DNA from: Puffinus mauretanicus
Taxonomy: Eukaryota; Chordata; Aves; Procellariiformes; Procellariidae
Assembly: GCA_023333565.1 (NCBI GenBank)
Contig: JAJKFH010003165.1
Span: 1,612,001 to 1,676,000 of the forward strand
DNA length: 64,000 bases
Reading direction: 5' to 3'
The notes beneath the pieces are model-generated. The model did no database searches. It saw only the letters and a list, made by a program, of their open reading frames with translations, and was not told where the DNA came from. Positions 24,801 to 37,071 of the stretch are shown here, piece after piece. Position 1 is the stretch's first letter; each line of letters opens with the position of its first letter. A program made the translations under genes and the position numbers.

Positions 24801-27800
24801 GCCTAGCTACACCAAATACCTCTCGAGGGGCAGCGTCTTGCAATCGTGGGATGGTTGGTGCAAGTTATGTCTTGGGAAGAGCCAGGACAGTGTCCGAAGG
24901 AAAAATCCCACCATCTGGAATCACTTGTATGAGAGCCCATCATTTCTAAATCCCTAAGCGCTAGATCCCACAGTCTGCACACACCCAAAAATACAATTAA
25001 CATTGACAGGGGAAATGGCTGCAAACAGTCTTGAAACGAGAGCTTCTTCCTGTTAAATACAGATTAAATTCCAAGTTTAAAGTGGCAATCAAGCTTTTTA
25101 ATTGCTCCTTTCAGCTGTGGTTTTGTAAGAAATAGAAAATAACTGCACAGGCATTGGTTAATTTAGAAAAGTCTTCTCTGAAGGGAGATTTTGCAAAACA
25201 TTAGGAATAATAAAACAGAGCCATTTTTACAATGTGCCAGAAAAACTCCAAGTTAACAAAAAAAGTCTGGCTCTAAGCCTGACCACCAAAATAGAAACTA
25301 AAGATAGTGCTACAAATATAGTCTCAGAAATTGGTTCACATCAATTTGGTTATCCTCTAAGTAAAAAAAAATGGGAAATGATTTAAATTTTCTGATTTAA
25401 TAATGCTTTGAAAAATTCCACTTTTATTGTAGGCCATCTCCCTTAATGTAAAAGCCAAGACTCATTTTTTTTCGTTAGCACACACACCTTTACGCATTAA
25501 CAAGTTGCACTGCAAGACAATTATAATGTGCTTCCAAGGATTTGCAGTAAAGAGAAAGAAATTTCTGTGCAAACTCCTAGATTAATCCATTTTCTTTTCA
25601 TGGAGTAAAAAGGAACAAAAATATCTTAAAATAATTGAGATGGGTGTTCAGTACCTTTTCTGTTTTACAGAAATTGCTGTTTTCTGGGGAAAAAAAAAAA
25701 AACAACCAACTTTTCTGACGCTACAACTTGTTAAAATAACATCTTCAACAATCAAAACACTCAACTGGAAATACTTTTATAAATAAATGTAGTAATAAAT
25801 AAATGTACACAGGTGTGATGCTGAACATAAGGGGCCCACCTGTTGAGAAAAATGGGAGTAATTTTTATGTAGTTGCAGTAGGAGCTGTTTCACATAAACA
25901 AAATAGGTTTAGAGATTTTTTTTTGGCATAATGCTGAATCTAAAGTCAGATGGCTAAGCTTTGTTTTAGAAACATGAGAAGTAGAAGCTTGTACTGTAAA
26001 GAACAGCATGGTGTCTCAGGACAGGAGACCCGACAGGAACAAACTAAACTCGAGGACACAGAAGTTGAGCTTCTCTTACCCGCTACCTAGCAGAGGTGTT
26101 TAGAGATGTTGAAAGCACCTGCATCCAGAGGAAATTAGAAGGAATGCTAGGATATTTTAACACTATGCAGGCTGGATAGTCCATCTTTAAAGGAAATGCA
26201 GAGAAATTGAAGAGGGCCCTGGCAAACCATCGGACTACACAGAGCAACAGTAGGTAAAATCCAGCATATATAAAAGCAAAGTAGCACTCATGAAAGATAA
26301 ACCATGAGTATATCTTGGAGGGCTCCAAACGGTTTCTACTCAGGGCATCGCCACTGCCTGCTCCCTGGGAACTCCTATTCAAAAAAAAAAAAAAAAAAAG
26401 GCAATTCCAGGGCAAAGACTTCACAATACAAAATATCACAGTGAGGAAATACTCATATGCCACACTCAACAATTTGACCCATACAATGCATCTTTTTATC
26501 ATTTCTGACCCGTCTCTCGGTATTGACTGTCTTCAGCATGACATACAGCAAAGTCTGACAGATTTTGCTATTTCCTTACTGCTTGAAAAAGGCTTCCAAG
26601 CAAAGAGCATTCCCCATAGTTTACTGTTGACCGTGTTTTCTCTGGCCTCCCATAGCTCTGTAGTCACAATTTCCAATGCTTACACACAAATTTGTAAAAC
26701 TCAGCTTTTCTAGACATCAACTAAATTCCTGCTTCTGCCATCAGCTCCCAGAGCAAGACGACCTCAGGTAATCGCGGTGCAGCCCCAGCACTGCACCGCT
26801 TAATTTTCTGTATCGTTCCCACCAGCCCTCAGCCACAGCTCACCCCACCTCTCTCCCAGTAGCACTAACAACTGTTCCAGCACCACTTTTGGACTCCCAG
26901 CCCAAGCGTGACGAGGAATGGGGCTGGTGGCCTGACGTTTTCCTCCTGCCAAAGCCTCCACGGCAGAGAGGCAAGGAGGAAAAGCAGGGAATCTATAGCC
27001 AGCCCCAAACTTCATCCCTTTTCTGGAGTCCTGTGTAGCTACTAGCACGTGGTGTGCACGTGGGTGTGTTTTCCCCAAATCCTTAAAATTTGGTATCACA
27101 GATGAAGGTCATTAACTAAATATTAAGACAACTCTCCCATCCTTAGCCATCTCAAAGGGGTCCCTCTTCTTCACTGGCCCACCTGCTGGCTTTTTGACTC
27201 TGGTCCTGCCTATTTTCCAAGGGTGCAGCAACAGAGAGGGGAGGATCAGGTAAATGGCACTCTTTACAGTTACCTAAAAAACTCCAGCCTTCACCATGAT
27301 GCCTGAAATTGCTCTTCTTTTCACAATGGCATTTCTCCCACAGGCAGGGGTGGGGGGAAACCAAATCAGAAGAATAGGTCCTTTGCTTGTTAGTCACAAA
27401 GTAATTAATCAGTAACACCACTGGAAACCTATGGTGGAACTTCACAGGCATTAAAACAGCAATACAAGAGTTAATTTAATTGCCAGTAGTTTTGAGCAGA
27501 GCAAACTAACAGGCAAAGCTATCTAGAGCTAACATTTCAAAGCTTTCAGGTTCTTGCTTGACCAGGCCCAGCTTTTGCAACACTATTTTTAAAACACTTG
27601 CCACATCAAACAGGCACGCGTGCTCAAGGCAACATCCCCATCTCAAGAAAGTCACTTCTGTATTTTGAAAGAGAGGTAGAATATGTTTTACTTTCTTTTG
27701 GCTTGCCAGGTTATGGCACAGAGTCAGCCATCTCACCGGGACATGTTTTGTCAAATAATTTTCTCCTCCTACCACAGCCAAACCATCCCATGCCCATGCC

Positions 27801-29262
27801 ACTCTGCGATGATACACAGGGCCTGCTGTCATACACTGCTAGGCAACACAAGCTATAGCAATAAGCAGGCTTACCTTTTCTGGTCCTCCACCACTGTGAG
27901 ATACGAACCAAGCTATAACCAACATTTCCCAGACTTAGGAAAGCTTAGCAGCATTCAGTGCACTTTTCTTACACTCATGAGGAAACATCTCTACCAGCCC
28001 TCCTCACCTGTTTCTTGGTTCCAGCGATTCCCTCTCGCAGAAGCTTCACAGAACAAGGTGTCAAGACTGAAGCTGCAGTAACACCAGAAAAACACAAAAA
28101 AGAAGAGTTTCTTCATTTCCGTGCACTGCAGAAATGGCTCATTCTGAGGCTGTGGGCTAGAGAGATGAAGAGAAGCAAAAAGGTACCACGTATCTCGGAG
28201 CCCAGCAGTTCAGTTGTTGTGAACCAGCGGGGAACCAAGTGACCCAAGGTCTTGTTCTCAGCTTCTCCACTTTGGAAAGAACTCCATATTAACAGCTTCT
28301 TCATACAAGAGGCAGGTAAAGGATATGCTTACCCATTCATCTCCCTTCTGATGGAGAACAACCGAGATTACTTACACCTCTGTGCAGTACAGGGCCACAA
28401 GAAACTTGTGCTGATCTCAACAGTGTTGTAACATGCTAGAAGTTTGTGTTTTCACTGTTTTGAGCACTGACAAAAAACCCCCAATGTCCTTAAATGCTTG
28501 CTAACAAAGCCACAAAACGTTTTAAGTAATCTTAACACACTGGTAAATTGTATTGTTCTCTACCTTATTTGTATTGAAAGATTAAATTTTATTCCTTTTC
28601 GTTTGCATGCAATCAAAATGTTTAAAATACAAAATGCATGTTTTAGGAAATGGTGCATACCGGATACCACCCACTCTCCTCTCAAAAAGCATTTGCAACT
28701 GTAGCTGATGTGTTGTTATTATTTGTTGCACATTCCAGTTATACAATGAAAGTACTTTATGTGTCTGTCTGTTTTTTTTTTTAAAGCGTACTAAGGCACA
28801 AGAAGGACAGTGATCTCTTAAGCTCCCTCCTTGAGCTGCACAGCTCCATAACCAGTTCTGTGAAGTGCCCTCATGCTTGGTGGGTCAGCATCACCAGCAG
28901 CCTGGCCAGCTTCATCTGCTGGCCGGGGCTCATTTTTCTGCTCATATAGTGGCCTACAAAGCACCGGTAGCAGTAACAACACGCCCATTCACTTTCTCGT
29001 ACCAAACTTGGTGGAGATACCCTACCCATTGCTTTTCCACTAGGCGATACCACATCAAGCTGTGTAGCTGAATCTCCTTTTCCTAAATGGCAAAGCAAAG
29101 GAAAGATTGCGTCCCCTGAAGTCACTTTTTTTGCCCTTCAATACCACCAAATTTATTGTGCTGTTTCTGGAAAACCTCCATGTTCTTGCAGATGTAAACA
29201 GTCATTTCTTCCAACAATCCAATGCAATGCCAGTGAGATTTCCCATTATCCACCAGTACTTG
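18896..29262. other. Long intergenic stretch without a supported gene
   Basis: About 10 kb with no recognisable coding exon or RNA gene. It contains a 19-base A run at 26381-26399 and several shorter A/T runs. A 2.66-copy GTGTGGCAA-type direct repeat lies near 24280-24312. A purine-rich, low-stop segment lies at 21600-21900. The open frame of 133 codons on the minus strand at 20064-20465 has no domain I recognise. Confidence 0.5.
26381..26399 (+). repeat. Poly-A homopolymer run (19 bases)
   Basis: An uninterrupted run of 19 A. No retroposed gene or SINE body could be recognised immediately upstream, so it is not called a retroposon tail. Confidence 0.85.
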
Positions 29263-29267
29263 GTAAC

Positions 29268-29608
29268 TGTCCTGGTTTCAGCTGGGATAGAGTTAAATTT
29301 CTTCCTAGTGCTGTGTTTTGGATTTAGTATGAGAAGAATGTTGATAACACACTGACGTTTTCAGTTGTTGCTAAGTACCCTGCTGGTCAAGGACATTCAG
29401 CTCCCACGCTCTGCCAAGTGCACAAGAGGCTGGGAGGGAGCATAGCTGGGACAGCTGGCCCAGCTGGCCAACGGGGTATTCTATACCATGTGATGTCATG
29501 CTTAGGATATGAATGATAGGCGTGTCCAGGAAGTAGCGATCGCTACTTGGTTATCAGCCAGCGTGGGTGGTGAGCAATTGCATTGTGCATCACTCATTTT
29601 GTATATTC

Positions 29609-29675
<67 letters not shown>

Positions 29676-29832
29676 TTCCCTTCCTTTTCTGTTCTATTAA
29701 ACTGTCTTTATATCAAGCCACGAGTTTTTTTCCACTCTTACCCTTCCAATTCTCTCTTCGTCCCACTGTGGGGGCGGGGAGCGAGTGAGCGGCTGCATGG
29801 GGTTTGCCTGCCTGCCAGGTTAAACCACGACA
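29268..29832 (+). mobile_element. Solo LTR of an endogenous retrovirus (ERVL-like), copy B
   Basis: It begins TGTCCTGGTTTCAGCTGGGA and ends GGTTAAACCACGACA, with perfect 5-bp target duplications GTAAC at 29263-29267 and 29833-29837. Compared with copy C (32471-33016) it shares the full length but has lost a short segment near the 5' end (TAGCTGGTA). Its TATA region has decayed to GATATGAA, and its CRE-like site reads TGATGTCA rather than TGACGTCA. The polyadenylation signal ATTAAA is at 29696-29701. Its short ATT tract has expanded to about 22 units. No internal retroviral sequence is attached. Confidence 0.92.
29610..29675 (+). repeat. (ATT)n microsatellite, about 22 units
   Basis: A near-perfect trinucleotide run inside LTR copy B. 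The homologous position in LTR copy C (about 32850-32865) has only about five units, so the run grew after the LTR inserted or was inherited from a longer source element. Such a tract is expected to vary in length between individuals. Confidence 0.95.
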
Positions 29833-29837
29833 GTAAC

Positions 29838-30770
29838 AAAGTCACATATCTGGCTTGGGAGACTGTTGGTGAGGGAGAAAGGACAAGGAAAATGACATGG
29901 AAAGAAGGAAAATGAAATGCTTCTCCTCCTAACCCACCCCACTTTGAGAAGCCTCTTGCTTCAAGTGCCTCATTAGCTGCACAGTAACATCAAGTGTAGC
30001 AAGATAGACACCTGCATACCCTGAGCAAAGGCACCCTCAGAGATTCCCCCACCTCGAACTGATCTTTATTTTATTCTCAAGAATCCAGGGTTGCTAACAT
30101 TTGTAATTCCAGCACCTCTGTTAAGTACTTGTATAAACTTCATTCTCCAGCTTTAAGGGGGAAAAAATGTTTTCGCTTAGTACTGCATGGATCATGCATG
30201 GGAGACGTGCATACGGTAGGGAACCATCTGCACGTACTGCTGGTATTTCTTCCTTCCAAACACCAGCATGAATAACATTTGACTGTTACGGAGTGAAAAA
30301 AACCCAGAGGGGATGAGGGAGGTATGGTGGAATATAAAGGCCAGAATGCCCAAGAGGAGGGTGGAAAGTTTAGGCAGGGGAGGTATGAACTCTTGGCCTG
30401 TGTTATGCATTTCAAGGAGCTGTCTTGTCTCTGTTTATGCCAGGGACATCTATAGGGGAACACACAGCCCAGGTCCTCTGCCACCACATTGTCTTGCAGC
30501 TTATCAACTAAGCAGCCCCACCAACACCAGCACAACCAGCCCTTTAACTGCCTACGACTGCCTCTGCAGAACAAGCCGTACGCAGTCACAGGCTGAGACA
30601 TCTTATATAGCCTCATAACTTCATGTAACCTCATATTTTGGGATAATATAGGGCATTTATGGACACTTTGAATATCAGCAATGCAGATGGCGCTTATAAT
30701 AACTGAAGCCAGTGTAAGCCATATTTCTGTTTTTAAACAGCCATTCCTGACTTCAAGTTCATTAGGACTC
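29838..30770. other. Short intergenic stretch between LTR copy B and the CR1 element
   Basis: No recognised gene or repeat. A 164-codon open frame on the minus strand at 30140-30634 has a cysteine- and tryptophan-rich translation without any domain I know and is regarded as chance. Confidence 0.5.
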
Positions 30771-32470
30771 CCATTTTAAGTGGCAAGTGGCAGACGGGGT
30801 ACACCTATCTCAAAGGGGAAAAGGATCTTTGCACAGGAGTTAGCAGGGCTCATTGAAAGAGCTTTAAACTAGTTTTGAAGGGGGGAAAGGATAAAACCAG
30901 ACTCGCTAGAGATAAGCCTGGGGACGGCATGCCAATGTTTGAAGGATGGTGTGCTAGCGAGGTCCTTCGGTCTGCCATCTCAGTGGAGGTAGGGGATGGA
31001 GATCCATGTGGCAGCAAAGACACAAGGGTTATTGACGTCTTAGAAACCACAGAAGTGCCTGAGAATGGTCACGTAGGAATTAGGGCTTCTTCCCAAGAAA
31101 AGGTGGTGGGATCAATAGCCCAACTGAAGTGCATCTACACCAATGCACTCAGCACGGGCAACAAACAGGAGGAGCTGGAAGCCATTGTGTAGCAGGAAAA
31201 CTATGATATAGTACCATCACGGAAACACGGTGGGATGACTCGCACAACTGGAGTGCTGCAATGGATGGCTATAAACTCTTCAGAAGGGATAGGCAAGGAA
31301 GGAGAGGTGGTGGGGTAGCCCTATGTGTTAGGAAGTGTTTTGCTTGTCTAGAGCTTAATGATGGTGATGATAGGGTTGAGTGTTTATGGGTAAGAATCAA
31401 CGGAAAGGCCAACAAGGAAGCTATCATGGTGGGCGTCTGTTATAGACCACCCAACCAGGATGAAGAGGCAGACGAAATATTCTACAAGCAGCTGGGAAAA
31501 GTCTCACAATCGCTAGCCCTTGTTCTTGTGGGGGACTTCAACTTACCAGATGTCTGCTGGAAATACAGTGCAGCGGAGAGGAAACAGTCCAGGAGGTTCC
31601 TGGAGTCCGTAGAAGATAACTTCCTGACACAGCTGGTGGGTGAGCCAACTAGGGAAGGCACCCTGCTGGACTTGTTGTTTGTGAACAGAGAAGGACTTGT
31701 GGGTGATGTGATGGTTGGAGGCCGTCTTGGGCATAGTGATCATGAAATGATAAGAGTTTTTGATTTTTGGAGGAGTAAGGATGGGGGTCAGCGGAACTGC
31801 TGCCTTAGACTTCTGGAGGGCAGACTTTGGCCTGTGGGGAGCCTGGTTGACAGAGTCCCTTGGGAGGCAGTCCTGAAGGGCAAAGGAGCCCAGGAAGGCT
31901 GGACGTTCTTCAAGAAGGAAACCTTAAAGGCACAGGAGCAGCCATCCCCATGTGCCAAAAGACGAGCTGACGTGGAAGACGACCGGCCTGGCTGAACAGA
32001 GAGCTTTGGCTGGGACTCAGGAAAAAAAGGAGAGTTTATGACCTTTGGAAGAAGGGGCAGGCAACTCAGGAGGACTAAAAAGATGTCGTGAGGCTATGCA
32101 GGGAAAAAATTAGAAGGGCCAAAGCCGAACTAGAACTTAATCTGGCTACTGCCGTAAAAGACACTAAAAAGTTTCTATAAATACGTTAGCAACAGAAGGC
32201 GGGCTAAGGAGAATCCCCATCCTTTATTGGATGTGGGGGGAAACATAGTGACAAAGGCTGAGGAAAAGGCTGAGGTACTTAATGCCTTCTTTGCCTCAGT
32301 CTTTAATAGTAAGACCAGTTGTTCTCGGGGTACCCAGCCCCCTGAGCTGGAAGACAGTATCGGGGAGCAGAATGAAGCTGCCATAATCCAAGTGGAAATG
32401 GCTAACGACCTGCTACACCACTTAGACACACACAGGTCTGTGGGGCCGGATGGGATCCACCCAAGAGTAC
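30771..32470 (+). mobile_element. CR1 LINE retrotransposon, 5' segment (endonuclease region), interrupted by an LTR
   Basis: This is the left part of one CR1 copy that resumes at 33017 after an inserted LTR. The segment runs through the end of the 5' region, an apurinic-endonuclease-type domain and the linker ending [16 protein letters not shown]. The copy is 5' truncated relative to the usual ~4.5 kb CR1, since ORF1 is not recognised. The left boundary is approximate because no target duplication was found; CR1 insertions usually lack a clear one. Confidence 0.88.
31131..31995 (+). pseudogene. Decayed CR1 ORF2, endonuclease domain
   Basis: The translation resembles the CR1 ORF2 endonuclease: CIYTNALSTGNKQEELEAIV, then MDGYKLFRRDRQGRRGGGVA, CYRPPNQDEEADE, GDFNLPDVCW (31531 onward) and GHSDHEMI (SDH codons at 31735-31743). 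The metal-binding and catalytic GDFN and SDH motifs are intact. The frame is broken: a TAG lies at 31190-31192 right after EAIV, and an indel near 31210-31225 removes the expected ITETWWD-like catalytic stretch from frame. Another frame loss occurs near 31900-31995. In active elements this protein nicks target DNA. Here it cannot be made as one chain. Confidence 0.88.
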
Positions 32471-33016
32471 TGTCCTGGTTTCGGCTGGGATAGAGTTAAT
32501 TTTCTTTCTAGTAGCTGGTATAGTGCTGTGTTTTGGATTTAGTATGAGAATAATGTTGATAACACACTGATGTTTTAGGTGTTGCTAAGTAATGTTTATA
32601 GAGTCAAGGACTTTTCAGCTTCCCATGCTCTGCCAGGTGCACAAGAAGCTGGGAGGAAGCACAGCCAGGACAGCTGACCCAAACTGGCCAAAGGGATATT
32701 CCATGCCATATGACGTCATGCACAGCATATAAAGTACATAAACTGGGGGTTGGTGGGGGAGGGGTGATCGCTGCTTGGGTATGGACTGGGCATCGGTCAG
32801 CAGGTGGTGAGCAATTGCATCGTGCATCACTCATTTTGTATATTCTACCATTATTATTATTATTTTCCCTTCCTTTTCTGTTCTATTAAACTGTCTTTAT
32901 CTCAATCCATGAATTTTACTTTTTTTTCCGATTCTTTCCCCCATCCCACTGGGGCTCGAGGGGAGTGAGCGAGCGGCTGTGTGGTGTTTGGCTGCCTGAT
33001 GGGTTAAACCACAACA
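32471..33016 (+). mobile_element. Solo LTR of an endogenous retrovirus (ERVL-like), copy C, inserted into CR1
   Basis: It starts TGTCCTGGTTTCGGCTGGGA and ends GGTTAAACCACAACA. Flanking 5-mers are AGTAC (32466-32470) and GGTAC (33017-33021), a target duplication with one later mismatch. It interrupts the CR1 coding text exactly between HPRVL and RELVEVL. This copy preserves the promoter elements best: a full palindromic CRE, TGACGTCA, at 32711-32718 and a TATA-like CATATAAAG at about 32726-32734. The polyadenylation signal ATTAAA is at 32885-32890. No retroviral genes are present. Confidence 0.92.
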
Positions 33017-34518
33017 GGTACTGAGAGAGCTGGTGGAAGTGCTCACCAAGCCACTTTCCATCATTTATCAGCAGTCCTGGCTAACCGGGAAAGTCCCGGT
33101 TGACTGGAGGTTAGCAAAGGTGACACCCATCTACAAGAAGGAAAGGACGATCCGGGGAACTACAGGCCTGTCAGTCTGACCTTGGTGCTGTGGAAGGTTA
33201 CAGAGCAGATCATCCTGAGAGCCATCACATGGCACGTACAGGACAACCAGGTGATCAGGGCCAGTCAGCATGGGTTTATGAAAGGCAGGTCCTGCTTGAC
33301 CAACCTGATCTCCTTCTGTGACCAGGTGACCTGCCTAGTGGATGAGGGAAAGGCTGTGGATGTTGTCTACCTAGACCTTAGTAAAGCCTTTGACACTCTT
33401 TCCCACAGCATTCTCCTGGAGAAACTGGCTGCTCATGGCTTGGATGGGTGTACTCTTCGCTGGGTAAAAAACTGGCTGGATGGCCAGGCCCAGAGATTTG
33501 TGGTCAGAGTTAAATCCAGTTGGCGGCTGGTCATGAGCGGTGTTCCCCAGGGCTCAGTACTAGGTCCAGTTCTGTTCAATATCTTTATCAATGATCTGGA
33601 CGAGGGGAGCGAGTGTCCCTCAGTAAGTTTGCAGACAACACCAAGCTGGGCGGGAGTGTTGATCTGCTGGAGGGTAGGAAGGCTCTGCAGAGGGACCTGG
33701 ACGGGCTGGATCGATGGGCTGAGGCCAACTGTATGAGGTTCAACAAGGCCAAGTGCCAAGTCCTGCACTTCGGCCACAACAACCCCAGGCAACGCTACAG
33801 GCTTGGGGAAGAGTGGCTGGAAAGCTGCCCGGAGGAAAAGGACCTGGGGGTGTTGGCCGACAGCCGGCTGAACATGAGCCAAGCAGTGTGCACAGGTGGC
33901 CAAGAAGGCCAACAGCATCCTGGCCTGTATCAGAAATAGTGTGGCCAGCAGGAGCAGGGAGGTGATCGTGCCCCTGTACTCGGCACTGGTGAGGCCGCAC
34001 CTCGAATCCTGTGTTCAGTTCTGGGCCCCTCACTACAAGAAGGGCATTGAGGTGCTGGAGCGTGTCCAGAGAAGGGCAATGAAGCTGGTGAAGGGTCTGG
34101 AGCACAAGTCTTATGAGGAGCGGCTGAGGGAACAGGGACTGTTTGGTTTGGAGAAGAGGAGGCTGAGGGGAGACCTCATCGCGCTCTACAACTACCTGGA
34201 AGGAGGTTGTAGTGAGGTGGGTGTTGGTCTCTTCTCCCAAGTAACAAGCGACAGGACGAAAGGAAATGGCCTCAAGTTGCGCCAAGGGAGGTTTAGATTG
34301 GACGTTAGGAAAAATTTCTTCACCGAAAGGGTTGTCAAGCATTGGAACAGGCTGCCCAGGGAAGTGGTAGAGTCACCATCCCTGGAGGTATTTAAAAGAC
34401 CTGTAGATGTGGCGCTTAGGGACATGTTTAGTGGTGGACTTGGCAGTGCTAGATTAACGGTTGGAAGTGATGATCTTAAGGGTCTTTTCCAACCTAAATG
34501 ATCCTATGATTCTATGAT
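33017..34518 (+). mobile_element. CR1 LINE retrotransposon, 3' segment (reverse transcriptase and 3' end)
   Basis: Continuation of the CR1 copy that starts at 30771. It runs from RELVEVLTKPLSIIYQQSWL through reverse transcriptase and the conserved C-terminal region. It ends in the diagnostic CR1 tail ATGATCCTATGATTCTATGA at about 34497-34516. CR1 is the dominant LINE of birds and reptiles, which supports the avian assignment. Confidence 0.93.
33040..34440 (+). pseudogene. Decayed CR1 ORF2, reverse transcriptase and C-terminal region
   Basis: Recognisable RT motifs in order are VTPIYKK (about 33120), GNYRPVSLT (about 33150), HGFMKGRSC (33270), [13 protein letters not shown] (33368 onward) and [19 protein letters not shown] (about 33540-33597). 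The catalytic box follows at 33628-33639. It reads FADN instead of FADD, a GAC-AAC reading in which the second catalytic aspartate is lost. Frameshifts occur near 33145, between the INDL motif and the FADN box (about 33605-33620), and near 33890. The C-terminal text [19 protein letters not shown] is intact. The copy is dead for retrotransposition. Confidence 0.9.
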
Positions 34519-37071
34519 TTTCTACACCCGCTGATGTAGGTGCAGATACAATGCTCATATTACATGGTTCAGAAAATAAAAAAACCTGAAAACTGAATGT
34601 GTCTGAGTTTTAGACTTTGCACAGAACCAAAAAAATTAAGCTAAACAGTGACTGAGTTTTGTGGAAAGGATTTTATGGACACAAATGTTTGCAATTAAAA
34701 AATTCAAAGAAAACAGATTTTGTTTGGATGTAAACATTCCCCTGCTGCCCTGGAAATACTAACAGAGCAACACTGCACTAAGACACTGGGAAGAAGAAAA
34801 TGTTCTTTAAAGTAAAGAAAGAGCAACAACCACCAAAAAAGGTAAGAGTACTTCTTGAAATATTTCACTTTTACAAATATGTAAGATATTGTAAACATGT
34901 TCCTGCTTGTTAAATCTCAGCTGCCATTTAGCCGATTGCCCAGTAAACTGCCAAACTGCAAAGATGCCAACTGGTTTTGACAAGAATTCCCAGGGGGAAA
35001 AAAACAAACAAACAAGCAAATAAAACAAAAAAGAGTGCTGGACCCAGAAGATTATATGGATAAAAATTTATGTGCTGTATTGGGCTAGACTAATGCACAC
35101 TGAACTTCATGACAGGGTAAAAGTCAAACATGAGTGCCAAAACAAGAGGGGAAAAGTAAGATCTAGCTTTATAATTTCTCTAGCCAAGTTTTCAGGGACA
35201 TAATCTCGTTGTAGAAAGAACTGCCAAAAGCACTCCCATAGACATTATCAATTGTTGCAGTCCCTGTTAAGCATATGACCTAAAACAAAGTTTGATAACT
35301 TCACTAGGCAACATTTCCACAAACATCTAGGCGGTCAGCACTGACTCACATCCCTCCCCTCAATGGTTACAAGAGTCTCCAGGCTTTTGGTTTTGATTTT
35401 ACCTCGGGAGTGGACAGAAAGACCTGTTGCCAATGCCACCGGCTTCTCAAAAACACACGAGCCTTGCAGGCAGCCAGGGAGTCTCCCACAGGCACTCCAT
35501 CCAGCCACGCTTAGACACATACTAAATTTCTTCATGCTAGACCATACCAACTTGGCAGAACTACCTACATGGGGATGAAAGGCTCCATACATGCTCACAG
35601 TCCGGTCAGACACTGCCTGGTCCCATGGCTGGCCCTCAGGACGTGCTTGCTGTGTTCACCAGATTTTATAAAGAAGAAAACAATAGTTAGTGAGATGATG
35701 GGAGAAAAGGGAACATGGGAAAGCAACGGTTTAAGCTTAAATTGGAAGTCACGTTGAATAACTGACAGGATCTCATCAGAGCTCAGAAGTAGTAACTTTG
35801 CTCAACTGCAAATGCAAGAGGCTACCCCACATGCAAAACGGTCTGCTGTCATCTAACCTTTAAAGACACATCATTATCCTAGTAAGGCCAGAAGAGTAGT
35901 AACATGTCTCATTTTTCATATGTTCCAGATATCTCAAACCTAACTGCTGCACACAGGTAGAAGCTGGAAATCCCATTTATTTGACTCTACCTTTGCTGAA
36001 GGTCAACTCTAAACTCCCAAGCCGTGTCAGCTTGCTTAAAGACATATGTAATTTAGCTTCATGCCTTTCCAAGTTGCAACATGTTTTGTGCTGTTAAGAG
36101 TCACATTGCACTGGTTTTCATTTGCTCTTTGTAATAACAATGCATATCAATCCAGCACGTGAAAAAGCACATCTGTGAAAAAAAGTCCTGTCTTGCTGGA
36201 AATCACTAACAATAAACTTGTCTGAAATTACCCCCCAAAAGTATGTGCTACTTAATTCTAGTCAACTGACGGAAAACTATTTTTTCATAAGATGCCGGGC
36301 CTCCCAAACAAATCAATTCCCACACATTTCCCAACTGGCAATTCCATCAGTCTTGGTGAAAAGCTTTGCTGCAACTTTGTACAAATGCTCAAGATTTTTT
36401 GAGGATGCGTAAGAAATTGCAGCAGCACTGAAAAGAGGACATCCCCTCCATGCTAAGTAATAGGACTTACAGAAATAGTATTAAAAAAAAAAAATCCTAT
36501 GTATTACTGATTTCTGCTGCAGATCACAGTTACTGAACAAATAACAGAGTCATGGAAATGGTTCATTTCCACGCTAAGCCTTTCACCGACCACGTGCTCT
36601 ATCTTCATGCATCACTTAATTAACAGGTTATCCTCAATGTCTGCCTTCAGACAGCAGGCATCTTCAGCATCTCCATGCTGCCTGCCATACCATGTAAATG
36701 ACAGCAAGTTTAGCTTATAATCACCGAAAGAAATCTACTCGTAAGTCAGAGATGAACAGAGGATATGCAATTCTGCACCACCCTTTCAACACAGCCAGCA
36801 CACTGACTCAAGGACAAGACAGCATCAGGAGCTGTAAAGGTAAGATTCACCCAGTGTCAATGACATACGCAAACCCACGCAGTAATTAACTGTTGGAGTT
36901 TGAAGAAAAACACTTTTAATGAGAAACTAATGGACAAGGAAATTTCATGCAGCAGCTTACAGCACAGCAATGGGGGGGAAAGCACACGTGCAACAATACA
37001 CCCCAAAGCAAGGGTGCACAAGTACCACAGTGAAATTACTGGGTGGCTCAAAGACAGTGATGAAGAACTGA

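Noticed and set aside
29509..29915. Open frames with long poly-Tyr, poly-Ile or poly-Leu tracts
   Set aside because: These are translations of the (ATT)n microsatellite inside an LTR.
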